A DNA stretch of 64,000 nucleotides from Martelella sp. HB161492 (GTDB lineage: Bacteria > Pseudomonadota > Alphaproteobacteria > Rhizobiales > Rhizobiaceae). Position numbers and translations under genes: made by a program. The notes beneath the pieces are model-generated. The model worked only from the letters and a program-made list of their open reading frames with translations, did not search any database and was not told the DNA's origin. Location: contig NZ_JAATVV010000003.1 of assembly GCF_013184775.1 (NCBI RefSeq), positions 342,804 through 406,803 of the forward strand, given 5' to 3'. This document shows positions 55,907 through 64,000 of the stretch, one piece after another (the stretch's first letter is position 1; every line of letters starts with the position of its first letter).

Positions 55907-56812
55907 CTATTGCGCCGGTATCGCCTTGAGATAGGCGGCAATCGCCTCAAGATCTGCGCGTGGCAGATGAGACAGGTTCTGCTGCACGTCTGCCATGGCG
56001 CCGCCCGCGACATCGAAATCGGGTGTGAACCCGGTTTCGAGATAGTCGGCAATTTCACTTTCGGACCAGCTGCCAATCGTCTTTGACCCCGGTGTGATAT
56101 TGGGGATCGTACCCGGACCGTCGGGATTGGCGCCACCGGCGAGCCAGCGGCTTTCATCAAGCCCGCCAAGCCTGTTGCGCGGCGTGTGGCATTCGCCGCA
56201 ATGGCCCGCACCTTCGACGATATATTGTCCTCTCAGGACCTGATCGCTTGGTTCTGCAAAGGTCACGCGCGGTCCCTCGGAAAAGAACAGGATCTTCCAG
56301 AAGGAGAGCGCCGGGCGCAGATTGAAGGGAAAGGACAAGGCATTCGGCCGGCTTGGCTCGGCGCTTGCCGGCAGGGTCTTCAAGAAGGCGAACAGGTCGT
56401 GCACGTCCTCGTCGCTCATATTGGTATAGGAGGTGTAGGGCAGGGAAGGGTAAAGATTTTCCCCATGTCTGCCGACACCTTCAAGCAGCGCATTGGCAAA
56501 GTCCAGTTCGCTCCACTGGCCGATCCCGTGTTCGGGGTCGGGAGAAATATTGGGTGCGTGAAACGTGCCAAAATCGCTTTCAATCGCAAGACCGCCGGAA
56601 AGCACCAGCCTGTCGCTGCCAGTGCTGCCAGGGGCGGCGTGGCAGCTGGCACAGCCCCCCATCCAGAACACCGCCTCGCCGCGGGCAGGGTCCTGCGCTG
56701 CGGTGGCGATGAAATCCTGACGTGACAGCTTTTGCGGCATGATCGCCACATAAAAGGCGCCGGCAACAAGCACTCCGGCGAGGATGAGGGCGAAGACACT
56801 GGCTTTCTTCAA
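55907..56812 (-). CDS. Di-heme c-type cytochrome
   Basis: 301 aa. An N-terminal signal or anchor helix (about 5-24) leads to two cytochrome c domains, each with one heme site: CASCH near residue 54 and CGECH near residue 206. Met candidates for axial ligation include those in YTNMSDED and GAMADVQ. Such di-heme proteins serve alcohol/aldehyde dehydrogenases or pass electrons to oxidases from the periplasm. It lies 201 bp downstream of a cytochrome c' gene on the same strand, so the two may be linked. Confidence 0.9.
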   Translation of the reverse strand: MKKASVFALILAGVLVAGAFYVAIMPQKLSRQDFIATAAQDPARGEAVFWMGGCASCHAAPGSTGSDRLVLSGGLAIESDFGTFHAPNISPDPEHGIGQWSELDFANALLEGVGRHGENLYPSLPYTSYTNMSDEDVHDLFAFLKTLPASAEPSRPNALSFPFNLRPALSFWKILFFSEGPRVTFAEPSDQVLRGQYIVEGAGHCGECHTPRNRLGGLDESRWLAGGANPDGPGTIPNITPGSKTIGSWSESEIADYLETGFTPDFDVAGGAMADVQQNLSHLPRADLEAIAAYLKAIPAQ

Positions 56813-56860
56813 CAGGCTGTCCTCAACAGGATCTGGATTATCGGGCTATCACATCGTGTT

Positions 56861-56890
56861 TCGCGAGAACCGGAAAGGCGTCTCGCGAAG
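56861..56890 (-). other. Stable hairpin between the two cytochrome genes
   Basis: TTCGCGAGA (56861-56869) pairs with TCTCGCGAA (56882-56890), with a 12-nt loop. There is no T-run in either direction. It could be an mRNA processing or stability element in a two-gene transcript, or part of the promoter region of the downstream cytochrome gene. Confidence 0.4.
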
Positions 56891-57013
56891 CAAAGTTGCT
56901 GCTGGCCGGAACGTCACCTTTGCCGTCAAACGGACCGATGGCGTTTCATCACGATCCGCCGCTCCATGGCGCTGGCTTCGGCGGCGACGAGGGCATCATC
57001 CGCCAATGCGCAC

Positions 57014-57457
57014 TCAGTTCGAAACCCGATAGAGTTGATGGCAGGCACCGCAATTGGCCCCGATCGCCTGCATCGATTTGGCCACAGCCGCCGGATCCGT
57101 CGGCAGGGCGGCGAGCTGTGACCCTGCCGTTTCTGACAGCTTGTCGGCATGGGCGACGAAATCGGCCATGTTCTGCCAGATTGCCGGGCTCGCCTCGGTG
57201 CCGTTTCCGGTTTCAGAGCCTTCGGGGAAATGGTTCGGAAAATCCTTGGCGTCTGTGGCAATCGTCGTCAGCGCGCCTTCCACGACAACGGGATCATAGG
57301 GTTTCTGGCCTTTGGCGATCGCACTTAACGTGCCCATCGCGCCGGCGATCTGCTTCATCAGCCCCTGGCGGATGATTTGCGGTGGATCGTCTGCAAGGGC
57401 AGCCCCCGCCCCAAGACAGAGTATAAGGGTTCCGGTGATCATAAGTCGTGTCGTCAT
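57014..57457 (-). CDS. Cytochrome c' / c556 family protein
   Basis: 147 aa. A signal peptide ends at about AALA (residues 1-22), so the protein is periplasmic. The single heme site CGACH lies near the C-terminus (about residue 138), as in four-helix-bundle cytochromes c'. The start MTTRLMITGTLILCLGAG at 57457 has GGAG 8 nt upstream; a far longer frame to 57760 is an artefact. Cytochromes c' can bind NO or CO; the role here is unknown. Confidence 0.9.
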   Translation of the reverse strand: MTTRLMITGTLILCLGAGAALADDPPQIIRQGLMKQIAGAMGTLSAIAKGQKPYDPVVVEGALTTIATDAKDFPNHFPEGSETGNGTEASPAIWQNMADFVAHADKLSETAGSQLAALPTDPAAVAKSMQAIGANCGACHQLYRVSN

Positions 57458-57507
57458 AGGCGCTTCTCCAGGCGTCTGGCGGCAGATGATCGGTAGATTA
57501 TGCCGTG

Positions 57508-57539
57508 CTTCGTCGCCGGATTGAATGCCGGCGACGAAG
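57508..57539. other. 12-bp perfect stem-loop downstream of thiD
   Basis: CTTCGTCGCCGG (57508-57519) and its exact complement (57528-57539) enclose an 8-nt loop between the thiD stop and the cytochrome c' start. It lacks a T-tract on the 3' side for either strand. It may stabilise the thi mRNA end or act with Rho. Confidence 0.5.
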
Positions 57540-57591
57540 AAAAGCAACGGCCTCACGAACTGTTGACCCAGGCAGCGCGCTTTTTTCGGTT

Positions 57592-58392
57592 TTACCGCCA
57601 GAGCGCGTGGAAATGGTGCACAGGGCCGTGGCCGCCGCCGACGGAAAGGGCATCGGCGGCGGCAATCGCCTCGGCCACATAGGCCTTGGCGACGCGGGTG
57701 GCCTCGGCAAGGGGCAGCCCCTTGCCAATCTCGGCGGCAATTGCCGATGACAGGGTGCAACCGGTGCCGTGCGTGTTTTTCGTTGCAACGCGCGCGGCTT
57801 CGAACCAGACGGGCCCCTCTTCGCTCAAGAGGAGATCAGGGCTTTCCGCCCCGTCCAGATGGCCGCCCTTGACGAGGACTGCGGCTGGGCCGAGTGCCCG
57901 CAGGGCGGCAGCCTGAACAAGCATCATGTCCCTGTCTCTGGCCTCTTCCATATCAAGCAGGGCGGCGGCTTCCGGCAGGTTGGGCGTGATCAGCGTTGCA
58001 AGCGGCAGAAGCTCAGCCCTGAGCACGGTGATGGCATCCTCCGGCAAAAGCCGGGCACCGCCCTTGGCAACCATGACCGGATCAAGCACCACCGCCAAAG
58101 GCCGGTGACCGGCGAGGCTCTTTGCCACCGCCTTTGCGACCCCGGCATTGGCGATCATGCCGATCTTGACGGCATCAACGCGGATATCGGCGAAGATTGC
58201 AGCGATCTGTGCGGCAACAAAGTCTGCGGAAACCTGTTCGACACCTGAAACACCTTGCGTGTTCTGCGCTGTCAGTGCGGTCAGCGCCGCCATGCCATAG
58301 GTGCCGCGCGCGGCAAAGGTCTTCAGGTCCGCCTGGATGCCGGCTCCGCCCGAAGGATCGGAACCGGCGATGGAAAGAATATTGGCGGTCAT
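57592..58392 (-). CDS. thiD: Hydroxymethylpyrimidine (phosphate) kinase
   Basis: 266 aa, ribokinase fold. It phosphorylates HMP and HMP-P to HMP-PP for thiamine synthesis. The start is typical: ILSIAGSDPSGGAGIQADLK (substrate loop). The C-terminal ATP and anion-hole motif is GTGCTLSSAIAAEIGKG. The start overlaps the thiE stop by 4 bp. It is the last gene of thiM-thiE-thiD. Confidence 0.95.
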   Translation of the reverse strand: MTANILSIAGSDPSGGAGIQADLKTFAARGTYGMAALTALTAQNTQGVSGVEQVSADFVAAQIAAIFADIRVDAVKIGMIANAGVAKAVAKSLAGHRPLAVVLDPVMVAKGGARLLPEDAITVLRAELLPLATLITPNLPEAAALLDMEEARDRDMMLVQAAALRALGPAAVLVKGGHLDGAESPDLLLSEEGPVWFEAARVATKNTHGTGCTLSSAIAAEIGKGLPLAEATRVAKAYVAEAIAAADALSVGGGHGPVHHFHALWR

Positions 58393-59027
58393 GACCGCGC
58401 TTTCGCTATGGCTGCGGCAAGGGCGCGGGTCGCCTCCGCCGGATCCGGGGTGCCGCAGATCGCCGAGACGACAGCGATCCCGTCGGCGCCCGTTGCAAGG
58501 GTTGCTTCCACATGGGCTGCGTTGAGGCCGCCTATGCCCACGGTCGGCACCTTGGCGCGGCGGATCATCTCGGCCAGGCCTTCAAAGCCTACCGGCGGCG
58601 CATGATTGGGCTTGGTTGCCGTGGCAAAAACCGGACCAGCGCCGATATAGTCGATCAGCGCCGGGTCAATCCGGTCGGCAACATCGAGGCTGTCGACGGA
58701 AAGACCGAGGATCTTGTCAGGGCCGATCATCTGCCGGACAAAGGGCGGACGGTCGTCGGCCTGGCCGACATGAACGCCATCGGCATCAATGGCAACGGCG
58801 GCAACGACATCATCATTGATGATCAGCCTTGCCCGTGAGCCATCGGTGACCTGTTTCAGGGCGCGGCCCATTTCGATGCGCTCCTGCGTCGAGGCCTGTT
58901 TCATCCGTAACTGCACCACGGTGGCGCCTGCGGCAACCGCATCGCGCGTGGTTGCGACCATGCCGTAATCGCCGCAAAGGCCGGGGTCGAGAACGAGGTA
59001 GAGGGAGAGATCAAGAGAGGGTTTCAT
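58389..59027 (-). CDS. thiE: Thiamine-phosphate synthase
   Basis: 212 aa, TIM barrel. It joins HMP-PP to the thiazole phosphate. V-V-Q-L-R-M-K (about 36-42), the phosphate-binding N-D-D segment (LIINDDVVAA), H-V-G-Q-A-D-D and the C-terminal VGIGGLNAAHV are family marks. It overlaps the thiM stop by one base (TGATG) and thiD by four. Confidence 0.93.
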   Translation of the reverse strand: MKPSLDLSLYLVLDPGLCGDYGMVATTRDAVAAGATVVQLRMKQASTQERIEMGRALKQVTDGSRARLIINDDVVAAVAIDADGVHVGQADDRPPFVRQMIGPDKILGLSVDSLDVADRIDPALIDYIGAGPVFATATKPNHAPPVGFEGLAEMIRRAKVPTVGIGGLNAAHVEATLATGADGIAVVSAICGTPDPAEATRALAAAIAKARS

Positions 59028-59818
59028 CAGGCTTCAATCCTTGCATTATCAAGATCTGCCGGGGTGACCGCGGCCAGCTGGTCGAGGAAATGGGCGGCAA
59101 AAGTGCCGGGACCGGCGGCCAGTTTTTCAGCGCGTTCGCCAGCAACGCCGAAGAGCGAAAGGGCGGCAACGGTGGCTGCAAAGGGATCAGCGGGGCTGAT
59201 CCCGGCGAAGGCGCCGACCAGGCAGGTGAGCGAGCAGCCCAGCGCCGTGACTTTCGGCATCAGGGCCGATCCGCCGCCGATCCGGGCCGTGCGGGTGCCA
59301 TCGGTGACGAAATCGATGGCGCCGGTGATGGCGACGACCATGCCGCGTTCGGCTGCCAGCCTGTTGGCGGTTGCTTCTGCCGCCTCCACACTGTCGCCGG
59401 CATCAACGCCCTTGCCGCTGGTCGCGCCGGAAAAGGCGAGGATTTCGGACGCATTGCCGCGCAGGATTGTCGGCTTGAGATCCAGCATCTCCAGTGCCGC
59501 CCGTGCCCGGTAGGACGTGGCAAAATGGGCGACGGGATCCAGGACCCAGGGCTTTCCGGCCTCGTTCGCGCCGGTCGCTGCGGCTTTCATGCCGGCAATC
59601 CAGTCTGGCGACAGCGTGCCGATATTGATCGTGAGAGCGGAAACGACCCGGGCAAATTCACCTGATTCCTGCTCTGCATGAATCATTGCTGGCGAGGCGC
59701 CTGCGGCAAGAAGCACGTTGGCGGCGATATTCATTGCCACATAATTGGTGATGCATTGCACCAGAGGTGCATCTGCGCGCATTTTCTCAAGAAGTTGGCC
59801 AGAATTCAGGTCTGCCAT
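59027..59818 (-). CDS. thiM: Hydroxyethylthiazole kinase
   Basis: 263 aa. It salvages thiazole alcohol (THZ) by phosphorylation. The motifs VQCITNYVAMNIAANVLLAAG near the N-terminus (quoted as far as 20 residues: VQCITNYVAMNIAANVLLAA) and ALGCSLTCLVGAFAG are typical. The ATG at 59818 has GGGAG 6 nt upstream; a longer frame to 59923 runs through the riboswitch and is wrong. thiMED is a salvage set, so the de novo genes must be elsewhere or absent. A TPP riboswitch precedes it. Confidence 0.94.
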   Translation of the reverse strand: MADLNSGQLLEKMRADAPLVQCITNYVAMNIAANVLLAAGASPAMIHAEQESGEFARVVSALTINIGTLSPDWIAGMKAAATGANEAGKPWVLDPVAHFATSYRARAALEMLDLKPTILRGNASEILAFSGATSGKGVDAGDSVEAAEATANRLAAERGMVVAITGAIDFVTDGTRTARIGGGSALMPKVTALGCSLTCLVGAFAGISPADPFAATVAALSLFGVAGERAEKLAAGPGTFAAHFLDQLAAVTPADLDNARIEA

Positions 59819-59824
59819 TTCGGT

Positions 59825-59966
59825 CTCCCGTTCGCGTTTTGGAAGGGAAACCAGACGGGGCAACCGGGAGAAGCGGAGGACCCGAGTGACTCCCTCCGCC
59901 AGTATGATCTGGATCAGGTTCAAAGGGTGCTTCTCAGCCCGGTGTCCCGGACGCCCCTGTCGCTCA
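59825..59966 (-). promoter_or_regulatory. TPP riboswitch (thi-box) with translational expression platform
   Basis: On the minus strand the aptamer shows CTGAGA, then ACCCTTTGAACCTGATC and GGCGGAGGGA, the core of the TPP riboswitch (about 59885-59966). Downstream, CCTCCGC (59879-59873) can pair with the aptamer's GCGGAGG (59899-59893), and GCTTCTC with the aptamer's GAGAAGC, so the aptamer and these pairings exclude one another. CTCCCG (59870-59865) can pair with CGGGAG at the thiM ribosome site (59830-59825), which points to translational control. Confidence 0.92.
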
Positions 59967-59977
59967 ATTCGACCGTC

Positions 59978-60005
59978 GTTATAGCAGAAAAAAAACCGGC
60001 GTTAA
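59978..60005 (-). promoter_or_regulatory. Candidate thi promoter
   Basis: Minus strand TTAACG (60005-60000), a 16-bp spacer containing T8, and TATAAC (59983-59978). A start about 7 nt downstream would fall just before the riboswitch, which supports the call. Confidence 0.5.
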
Positions 60006-60298
60006 GGGCATAGATCAAAACAGCGCGCCTGCATCGCGTATTTCTGGGGTTCCGCCAGCCGGTGAACCCGGCGCCTTCCGGCTGCCTCGCTTATTCCGAT
60101 CGGATCAGAAAACCGCAGTCACTGGATGATGTTAAGGGTAAGCTTTGTCTTGGTGTTATGATTTGCGTGGTCTGATGGGGGCGCGTTGTGCTTGATGGGG
60201 CTCGCCGTTTCCATCCATCTGGTCCGGCAGGGTCGGGCTGGTGGGACGCTGCGCCGGAATGAACCAGATCACCGAGGCCGTTAACGAGGAGAGCAGCA
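60006..60298. other. Intergenic region upstream of the MarR gene
   Basis: About 290 bp, divergent between the thi promoter and the MarR gene. I see a 10-bp palindrome TCCGATCGGA near 60097 and no convincing gene or strong promoter. Confidence 0.4.
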
Positions 60299-60748
60299 AT
60301 GGACGACAAAACGGACGGGCCGCTTGCCGAAGAGGGCCTGTTTTCGCTGGCCGAAAACCTGCGCCGTGCAGTTGGCGGCTTTGTGCGCAAGGTCAGGGCC
60401 GAGGCGGGAACGCCCGGCTCCGCCCGGGTGGAAACGCTGGCGCTTCTCGATGGCTTTGGTGCCATGAGCACAAGCGATCTCGCGCGTCTCCGCGGTGTCA
60501 GGCACCAGAGCATGCGGCTCGTCGTCGGCGAGCTGGAAACGGAGGGGCTGCTGACGCGGTCGCCATCGCCCAGCGATGGACGACGTCAGCTTCTCAGTCT
60601 GAGCGAAGAGGGGCGGCTTGTGCTCGAGGGCGCGCGGAATTCACGCAGCGCCTGGATCGCTGGCGCTCTTGCCATGCATCTAGACGAAGACGAGCAGCGG
60701 GTGATGAAGGAGGCCGCCGCATTGCTTGAACGCATCACCCGGGGATGA
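60299..60748 (+). CDS. MarR-family transcriptional regulator
   Basis: 149 aa. A winged helix with STSDLARLRGVRHQSMRLVV (recognition region, about 57-76) and the wing SPSDGRRQLLSLSEEG. GAGGAG lies 7 nt before the ATG. It is convergent with the SnoaL-like gene, 10 bp apart. The target is not evident; the large palindrome upstream of that neighbour is a candidate site. Confidence 0.88.
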   Translation: MDDKTDGPLAEEGLFSLAENLRRAVGGFVRKVRAEAGTPGSARVETLALLDGFGAMSTSDLARLRGVRHQSMRLVVGELETEGLLTRSPSPSDGRRQLLSLSEEGRLVLEGARNSRSAWIAGALAMHLDEDEQRVMKEAAALLERITRG

Positions 60749-60758
60749 CCGGCACTGC

Positions 60759-61175
60759 TTATGGCTGCTTCAATGCGGCAATCACCGCGCCGAGCGTGTT
60801 GACGCCCCAGTGTTCGATATAGCGGCCATCCCTGACGCGGACAATGTCGATGACGCTGATGGCAACCTCTCGTCCCGTCGCCGCCACGCCCATAAACGGG
60901 CCGGTATGGCGGCCGCTGATGGTCTTGCGTGACACGACCCGGTCGCCCTCCTGCAATTGCTCATGGATGGTGACCCGGAGATCGGAAAGAGCGGGGCGCA
61001 GCACGTTTTCAAACGTATTCCACATGCTTTCCGCTCCGTTCGGCGCTCCGGCGGGCGCGGCGTGATTGATGAAGCCGTCGCCCATGAGTGCAGCGAAGCT
61101 TTCAGCATTGCCCTGCTCAATGACCTCGGCGTTGAACCGACAAACGACCTCTTTCTCGCTGCTTACAGCTGACAT
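60759..61175 (-). CDS. SnoaL-like polyketide cyclase / ester cyclase family protein
   Basis: 138 aa, one NTF2-like alpha+beta barrel. The pattern V-x-R-F-N-x-E-V near the start, the GFINHAAPAGAPNG loop and RDGRYIEHWGVNTLGAV near the end are typical of the SnoaL/ester cyclase family, in which the conserved Asp/His pair shapes the pocket. The true substrate is unknown. A near-perfect 25-bp palindrome sits 31 bases before the ATG, so it is probably tightly repressed or induced. Confidence 0.85.
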   Translation of the reverse strand: MSAVSSEKEVVCRFNAEVIEQGNAESFAALMGDGFINHAAPAGAPNGAESMWNTFENVLRPALSDLRVTIHEQLQEGDRVVSRKTISGRHTGPFMGVAATGREVAISVIDIVRVRDGRYIEHWGVNTLGAVIAALKQP

Positions 61176-61206
61176 GACATGCTTTCCCGATGGATGGATT
61201 TCGCCT

Positions 61207-61231
61207 ATATATACAGTTTAACTGTATATAT
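61207..61231 (-). promoter_or_regulatory. 25-bp operator palindrome upstream of the SnoaL-like gene
   Basis: ATATATACAGTT-T-AACTGTATATAT: two perfect 12-nt arms around one base, in otherwise GC-rich DNA. It lies 31-55 bases upstream of the start codon at 61175, where it would overlap a promoter. Confidence 0.7.
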
Positions 61232-61268
61232 TCAAGGCCGGCCACGGTGCAGCAGCATGCAAAGCAAA

Positions 61269-61296
61269 ACCCCGGCATGGTTGGCCATGCCGGGGT
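61269..61296 (-). terminator. Intrinsic terminator of mmsA
   Basis: On the minus strand ACCCCGGCATGG-CCAA-CCATGCCGGGGT is followed by TTTGCTTT. It lies about 30 bases after the mmsA stop and insulates the SnoaL-like gene. Confidence 0.88.
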
Positions 61297-61325
61297 CGCT
61301 GTGATCAACGGTGACGGGGTGAGCC

Positions 61326-62822
61326 TTACTTCATCGTCGGCATGGAGAATTCCGCACCGGAGCGGATTCCGGCCGGCCAACGGCTGGTGATGGTCTTCAG
61401 ACGGGTGTAGAACCGCACACCTTCCGGCCCGTGCATGTGGTGATCGCCAAACAGCGAGGCCTTCCAGCCGCCAAAGGAATGGAAGGCCATGGGAACCGGG
61501 ATCGGTACATTGATGCCGACCATGCCGACCTTGATCTTGTGCGCAAATTCGCGGGCCGCATCGCCATCACGGGTGAAGATTGCCGTGCCATTGCCGAATT
61601 CGTGGTCATTGATCCAGCCGGCAGCCTCGTCATAGCTCTTGGCACGGGCGATCGCGAGAACCGGGCCGAAGATCTCTTCCTTGTAGATCTTCATGTCGGT
61701 GGTGACCTTGTCAAACAGGGTTGCGCCAACGAAATAGCCGTTTTCATAGCCCTGAAGCTTCAGGCCTCGGCCATCGACAACCAGTTCCGCGCCTTCCTCG
61801 ACGCCGGAATCGATATAGCCGAGAATGCGGTCGCGCGCCTGGGCGGTGACGACAGGCCCCATTTCGGCAGCAGGATCGGTGCCGGGGCCGACCTTCAGCG
61901 CGTCAATGCGCGGCAGAAGCTTTGCAACCAGGCGGTCGGCCGTCTCGTCCCCCACGGGAACGGCGACGGAAACGGCCATGCAGCGTTCGCCGGCCGAGCC
62001 ATAGGCGGCGCCCATCAGCGCATCGGCGGCCTGATCCATATCGGCATCGGGCATGACGATCATGTGGTTCTTGGCACCGCCCAGCGCCTGGCAGCGCTTA
62101 CCGGCAGCCGTTGCCGTGGTATAGATATAGCGGGCGATCGGCGTTGAGCCGACAAAGCTGACCGCTTCGACATCGGGGTCGGACAGGATCGCATCGACGG
62201 CTTCCTTGTCGCCCTGAACCACATTGAAGACGCCATCTGGAAGTCCGGCATCCTTCAGCCATTCGGCAATCACGAGAGCGGCGGAGGGGTCCCGTTCGGA
62301 GGGCTTCAGCACGAAGGTGTTGCCGCAGGCGAGCGCCACCGGGAACATCCACATCGGCACCATGGCCGGAAAATTGAACGGCGTGATGCCGGCGACAACG
62401 CCCAGAGGCTGACGCATCGACCAGCTGTCGACGGCCGTGCCGACATTTTCGGTGTATTCGCCCTTGAGCATCTGCGGAATGCCGGTCGCAAATTCCACAA
62501 CCTCGAGGCCACGCTGGATTTCGCCGAGCGCGTCGGAATGAACCTTGCCATGTTCGGCGGTGATGATGGTGGCCAGCTCCGGGGCCCGCTCTTCCAGAAT
62601 GGCGAGGAACTTGTTCAGAATGCGCGCGCGGCGCAGCGGCGTGGTTGCCGCCCAGCCGGGAAATGCGGCCTTGGCTGCGGCAACGGCGGCGCGGACATCT
62701 TCTGTCGCGCCGAGCGAAAGGCTGGCGCTCTGTTCACCGGTTGCGGGATTGTAAACCGGGACCGAGCGTGTGCCGGTGCCGGCAAAGGCTGCGCCATTGA
62801 CGAAATGCTGAATGGATTTCAT
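61326..62822 (-). CDS. mmsA: Methylmalonate-semialdehyde dehydrogenase (CoA-acylating)
   Basis: 498 aa. It converts methylmalonate or malonate semialdehyde to propionyl-CoA or acetyl-CoA in valine, inositol and beta-alanine breakdown. The catalytic Cys lies in [14 protein letters not shown], and the N-terminal HFVNGAAF and later [16 protein letters not shown] are family marks. In place of the usual catalytic Glu region, the sequence [15 protein letters not shown] is the expected MmsA variant. GGAGG lies about 8 nt before the ATG. It is divergent from a LysR regulator. Confidence 0.94.
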   Translation of the reverse strand: MKSIQHFVNGAAFAGTGTRSVPVYNPATGEQSASLSLGATEDVRAAVAAAKAAFPGWAATTPLRRARILNKFLAILEERAPELATIITAEHGKVHSDALGEIQRGLEVVEFATGIPQMLKGEYTENVGTAVDSWSMRQPLGVVAGITPFNFPAMVPMWMFPVALACGNTFVLKPSERDPSAALVIAEWLKDAGLPDGVFNVVQGDKEAVDAILSDPDVEAVSFVGSTPIARYIYTTATAAGKRCQALGGAKNHMIVMPDADMDQAADALMGAAYGSAGERCMAVSVAVPVGDETADRLVAKLLPRIDALKVGPGTDPAAEMGPVVTAQARDRILGYIDSGVEEGAELVVDGRGLKLQGYENGYFVGATLFDKVTTDMKIYKEEIFGPVLAIARAKSYDEAAGWINDHEFGNGTAIFTRDGDAAREFAHKIKVGMVGINVPIPVPMAFHSFGGWKASLFGDHHMHGPEGVRFYTRLKTITSRWPAGIRSGAEFSMPTMK

Positions 62823-62953
62823 GCCGTTTCCTCCGGATATGCGGCTTGCGCCGCCTTGTTGATGGCGGCGAGTGTTACCTATTCATTTCTGCAAAGAAAC
62901 AGGATATTTCACAAACCCATTGTGCAGAATTTATAGCCTATGGAGCCCTTGTC

Positions 62954-63838
62954 TTGGATTGGGATCATTTACGTATCTTTCTGGCGGTTGCCCGGCGCGG
63001 GCAGATCCTGGCGGCAGCCCAGGCGCTGTCGTTGAACCATGCGACGGTGGCGCGGCGTCTGAATGCGCTGGAAGAGGCCCTTGGCGAGCCGCTTTTTGAC
63101 CGCCGTCCCTCCGGCTCGACGCTGACGGAGGCGGGAGAGCGCCTGCTTGCGGTCGCCGAACGGGTGGAGACGGAAATCATTGGTGTGGCTGAGGACAGCA
63201 GGGCGCGCGGCGAGAGCCTCTCCGGCACGGTCCGCATCGGTGCGCCGGACGGGCTTGGAACCTATTTTCTCGCGCGTGAACTCGGGCTTTTGCAGCAAGC
63301 CCACCCCGATCTTGTCATCGAACTGGTGCCGTTGCCGCGCACATTCTCGCTGTCGAAACGCGAGGCAGATCTGGCGATCGCGCTCGATCCGCCTGAGGAG
63401 GGGCGGCTGGTGGTGTCGCGCCTCACGGATTATACGCTCGGCCTCTATGCGGCGCGATCCTATCTGGAACGGTGCGGCTTGCCTGAAAATGAAGAGGCGC
63501 TTGCCGCTCATGCGGTGGTGACCGGGGTGGAGGATTACGCCTATGCGTCATCGCTGAATTATGCCAGCCGGCTGACCCGCTGGTCGCGCCGCCAGTTTCG
63601 CTGCGCTGGCGTCGCCGGGCAGATGGAGGCCGTGGAAGCCGGTATCGGCATCGGTATTCTGCATGATTTTGCCGTCAGGGAACGCGATGCGCTGGTCCGT
63701 GTTCTGCCCGAGGTCGGTTTCCGGCGGTCCTATTACCTTCTCTCCCATCCCGACACGGGGGACCTCGCCCGTATCGCTCTTGTCCGGCGCCACCTCGCCC
63801 GCCGTTTCCGGGAGGAGCGGGCGCGGTTCGTGCGTTAG
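62954..63838 (+). CDS. LysR-family regulator divergent from mmsA
   Basis: 294 aa. The start is taken as TTG at 62954 (LDWDHLRIFLAVARRG), with GGAG 8 nt upstream; this is where LysR proteins begin, and the open extension to 62846 does not fit. The helix-turn-helix covers QILAAAQALSLNHATVARRL. A substrate-binding domain (about 92-290) follows. The divergent position suggests it controls mmsA. A terminator lies about 70 bases after the stop. Confidence 0.9.
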   Translation: MDWDHLRIFLAVARRGQILAAAQALSLNHATVARRLNALEEALGEPLFDRRPSGSTLTEAGERLLAVAERVETEIIGVAEDSRARGESLSGTVRIGAPDGLGTYFLARELGLLQQAHPDLVIELVPLPRTFSLSKREADLAIALDPPEEGRLVVSRLTDYTLGLYAARSYLERCGLPENEEALAAHAVVTGVEDYAYASSLNYASRLTRWSRRQFRCAGVAGQMEAVEAGIGIGILHDFAVRERDALVRVLPEVGFRRSYYLLSHPDTGDLARIALVRRHLARRFREERARFVR

Positions 63839-63907
63839 GGCGCCGGGCGAAAAGGGTGAGGGGCGGTTCTTCGATGTTCCGGCTGTGCTCAAGGCCTGAC
63901 ATGTCTG

Positions 63908-63935
63908 AACCCCGGTGCCTGGCGCCGGGGTTTTT
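63908..63935 (+). terminator. Intrinsic terminator after the LysR gene
   Basis: CCCCGG-TGCCTGGCG-CCGGGG followed by T5. The remaining bases to 64000 show no gene that I can support. Confidence 0.85.
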
Positions 63936-64000
63936 CTATGGCCGGGCGCTGTTCACGTGGCGGTGATCGTCAACGCTGATTTCGTGATCGGTGCGTGAAT

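Noticed and set aside
57458..57760. Extension of the cytochrome c' frame upstream into thiD
   Set aside because: It would place 101 Arg/Cys-rich residues before a normal signal peptide; the ATG at 57457 with a good ribosome site is preferred.

Overview
The window is chromosomal DNA of an alphaproteobacterium of the order Rhizobiales (Hyphomicrobiales), most likely Rhizobiaceae or a close relative. The evidence is an Agrobacterium-like glycogen operon (glgP-glgB-glgC-glgA-pgm-glgX), a betI-betC-betB-betA choline-sulfate/glycine-betaine operon, a heterotetrameric sarcosine oxidase operon, a Rhizobium etli-type class 3 asparaginase, an ohrR/ohr pair, a thiMED salvage operon under a TPP riboswitch, and uniformly high GC at third codon positions. 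The genus cannot be fixed from this window. I see no prophage, insertion sequence, CRISPR array, tRNA or rRNA.

Layout. 1-1640: the end of a VOC-fold gene, a TPR lipoprotein and rpsU. 2043-8447: sarcosine oxidase soxB, an inserted alpha/beta hydrolase, soxD, soxA and soxG, then a convergent MaoC-like hydratase. 8488-19532: the six-gene glycogen operon, minus strand. 19750-26408: a small transglutaminase, a circularly permuted ATP-grasp/alpha-E protein and a transglutaminase-DUF2126 amidoligase, which together form a little-characterised peptide-modification cassette. 26584-30248: a TetR-controlled ABC exporter. 30249-32819: a non-coding stretch with a 34-bp tandem repeat and an adenine-deaminase-like protein that has lost its metal ligands. 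32820-39176: an orphan TRAP binding protein, a ferredoxin-reductase-like flavoprotein, a LacI regulator, cysH and a ClC channel. 39409-45326: the bet operon with an embedded glutathione S-transferase. 45678-51625: a formate/nitrite-type channel, HdeD-like protein, quinone reductase, asparaginase, a DUF6492-like protein and ohrR/ohr. 51688-57457: tam, a haloacid dehalogenase, an aminotransferase, a MerR regulator, a GNAT enzyme and two c-type cytochromes. 57592-59818: thiD, thiE, thiM. 60299-63838: a MarR regulator, a SnoaL-like protein with a large palindromic operator, mmsA and its divergent LysR regulator.

Functional themes. Choline-O-sulfate to choline to betaine (bet operon) and sarcosine to glycine (sox operon) are two ends of one methylated-amine pathway, although the demethylation steps between betaine and sarcosine are not encoded here. 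Carbon storage (glg) and peroxide defence (ohr) are also present.

The most unusual non-coding signals are: a two-copy intergenic element (36641-36897 and 54416-54677) with shared internal hairpins, one of them showing a compensatory base change, and with end hairpins that match each other within a copy but differ between copies; a candidate H-type pseudoknot at 46577-46623; a 34-bp periodic repeat at 30345-30545; and a near-perfect 25-bp palindrome at 61207-61231.
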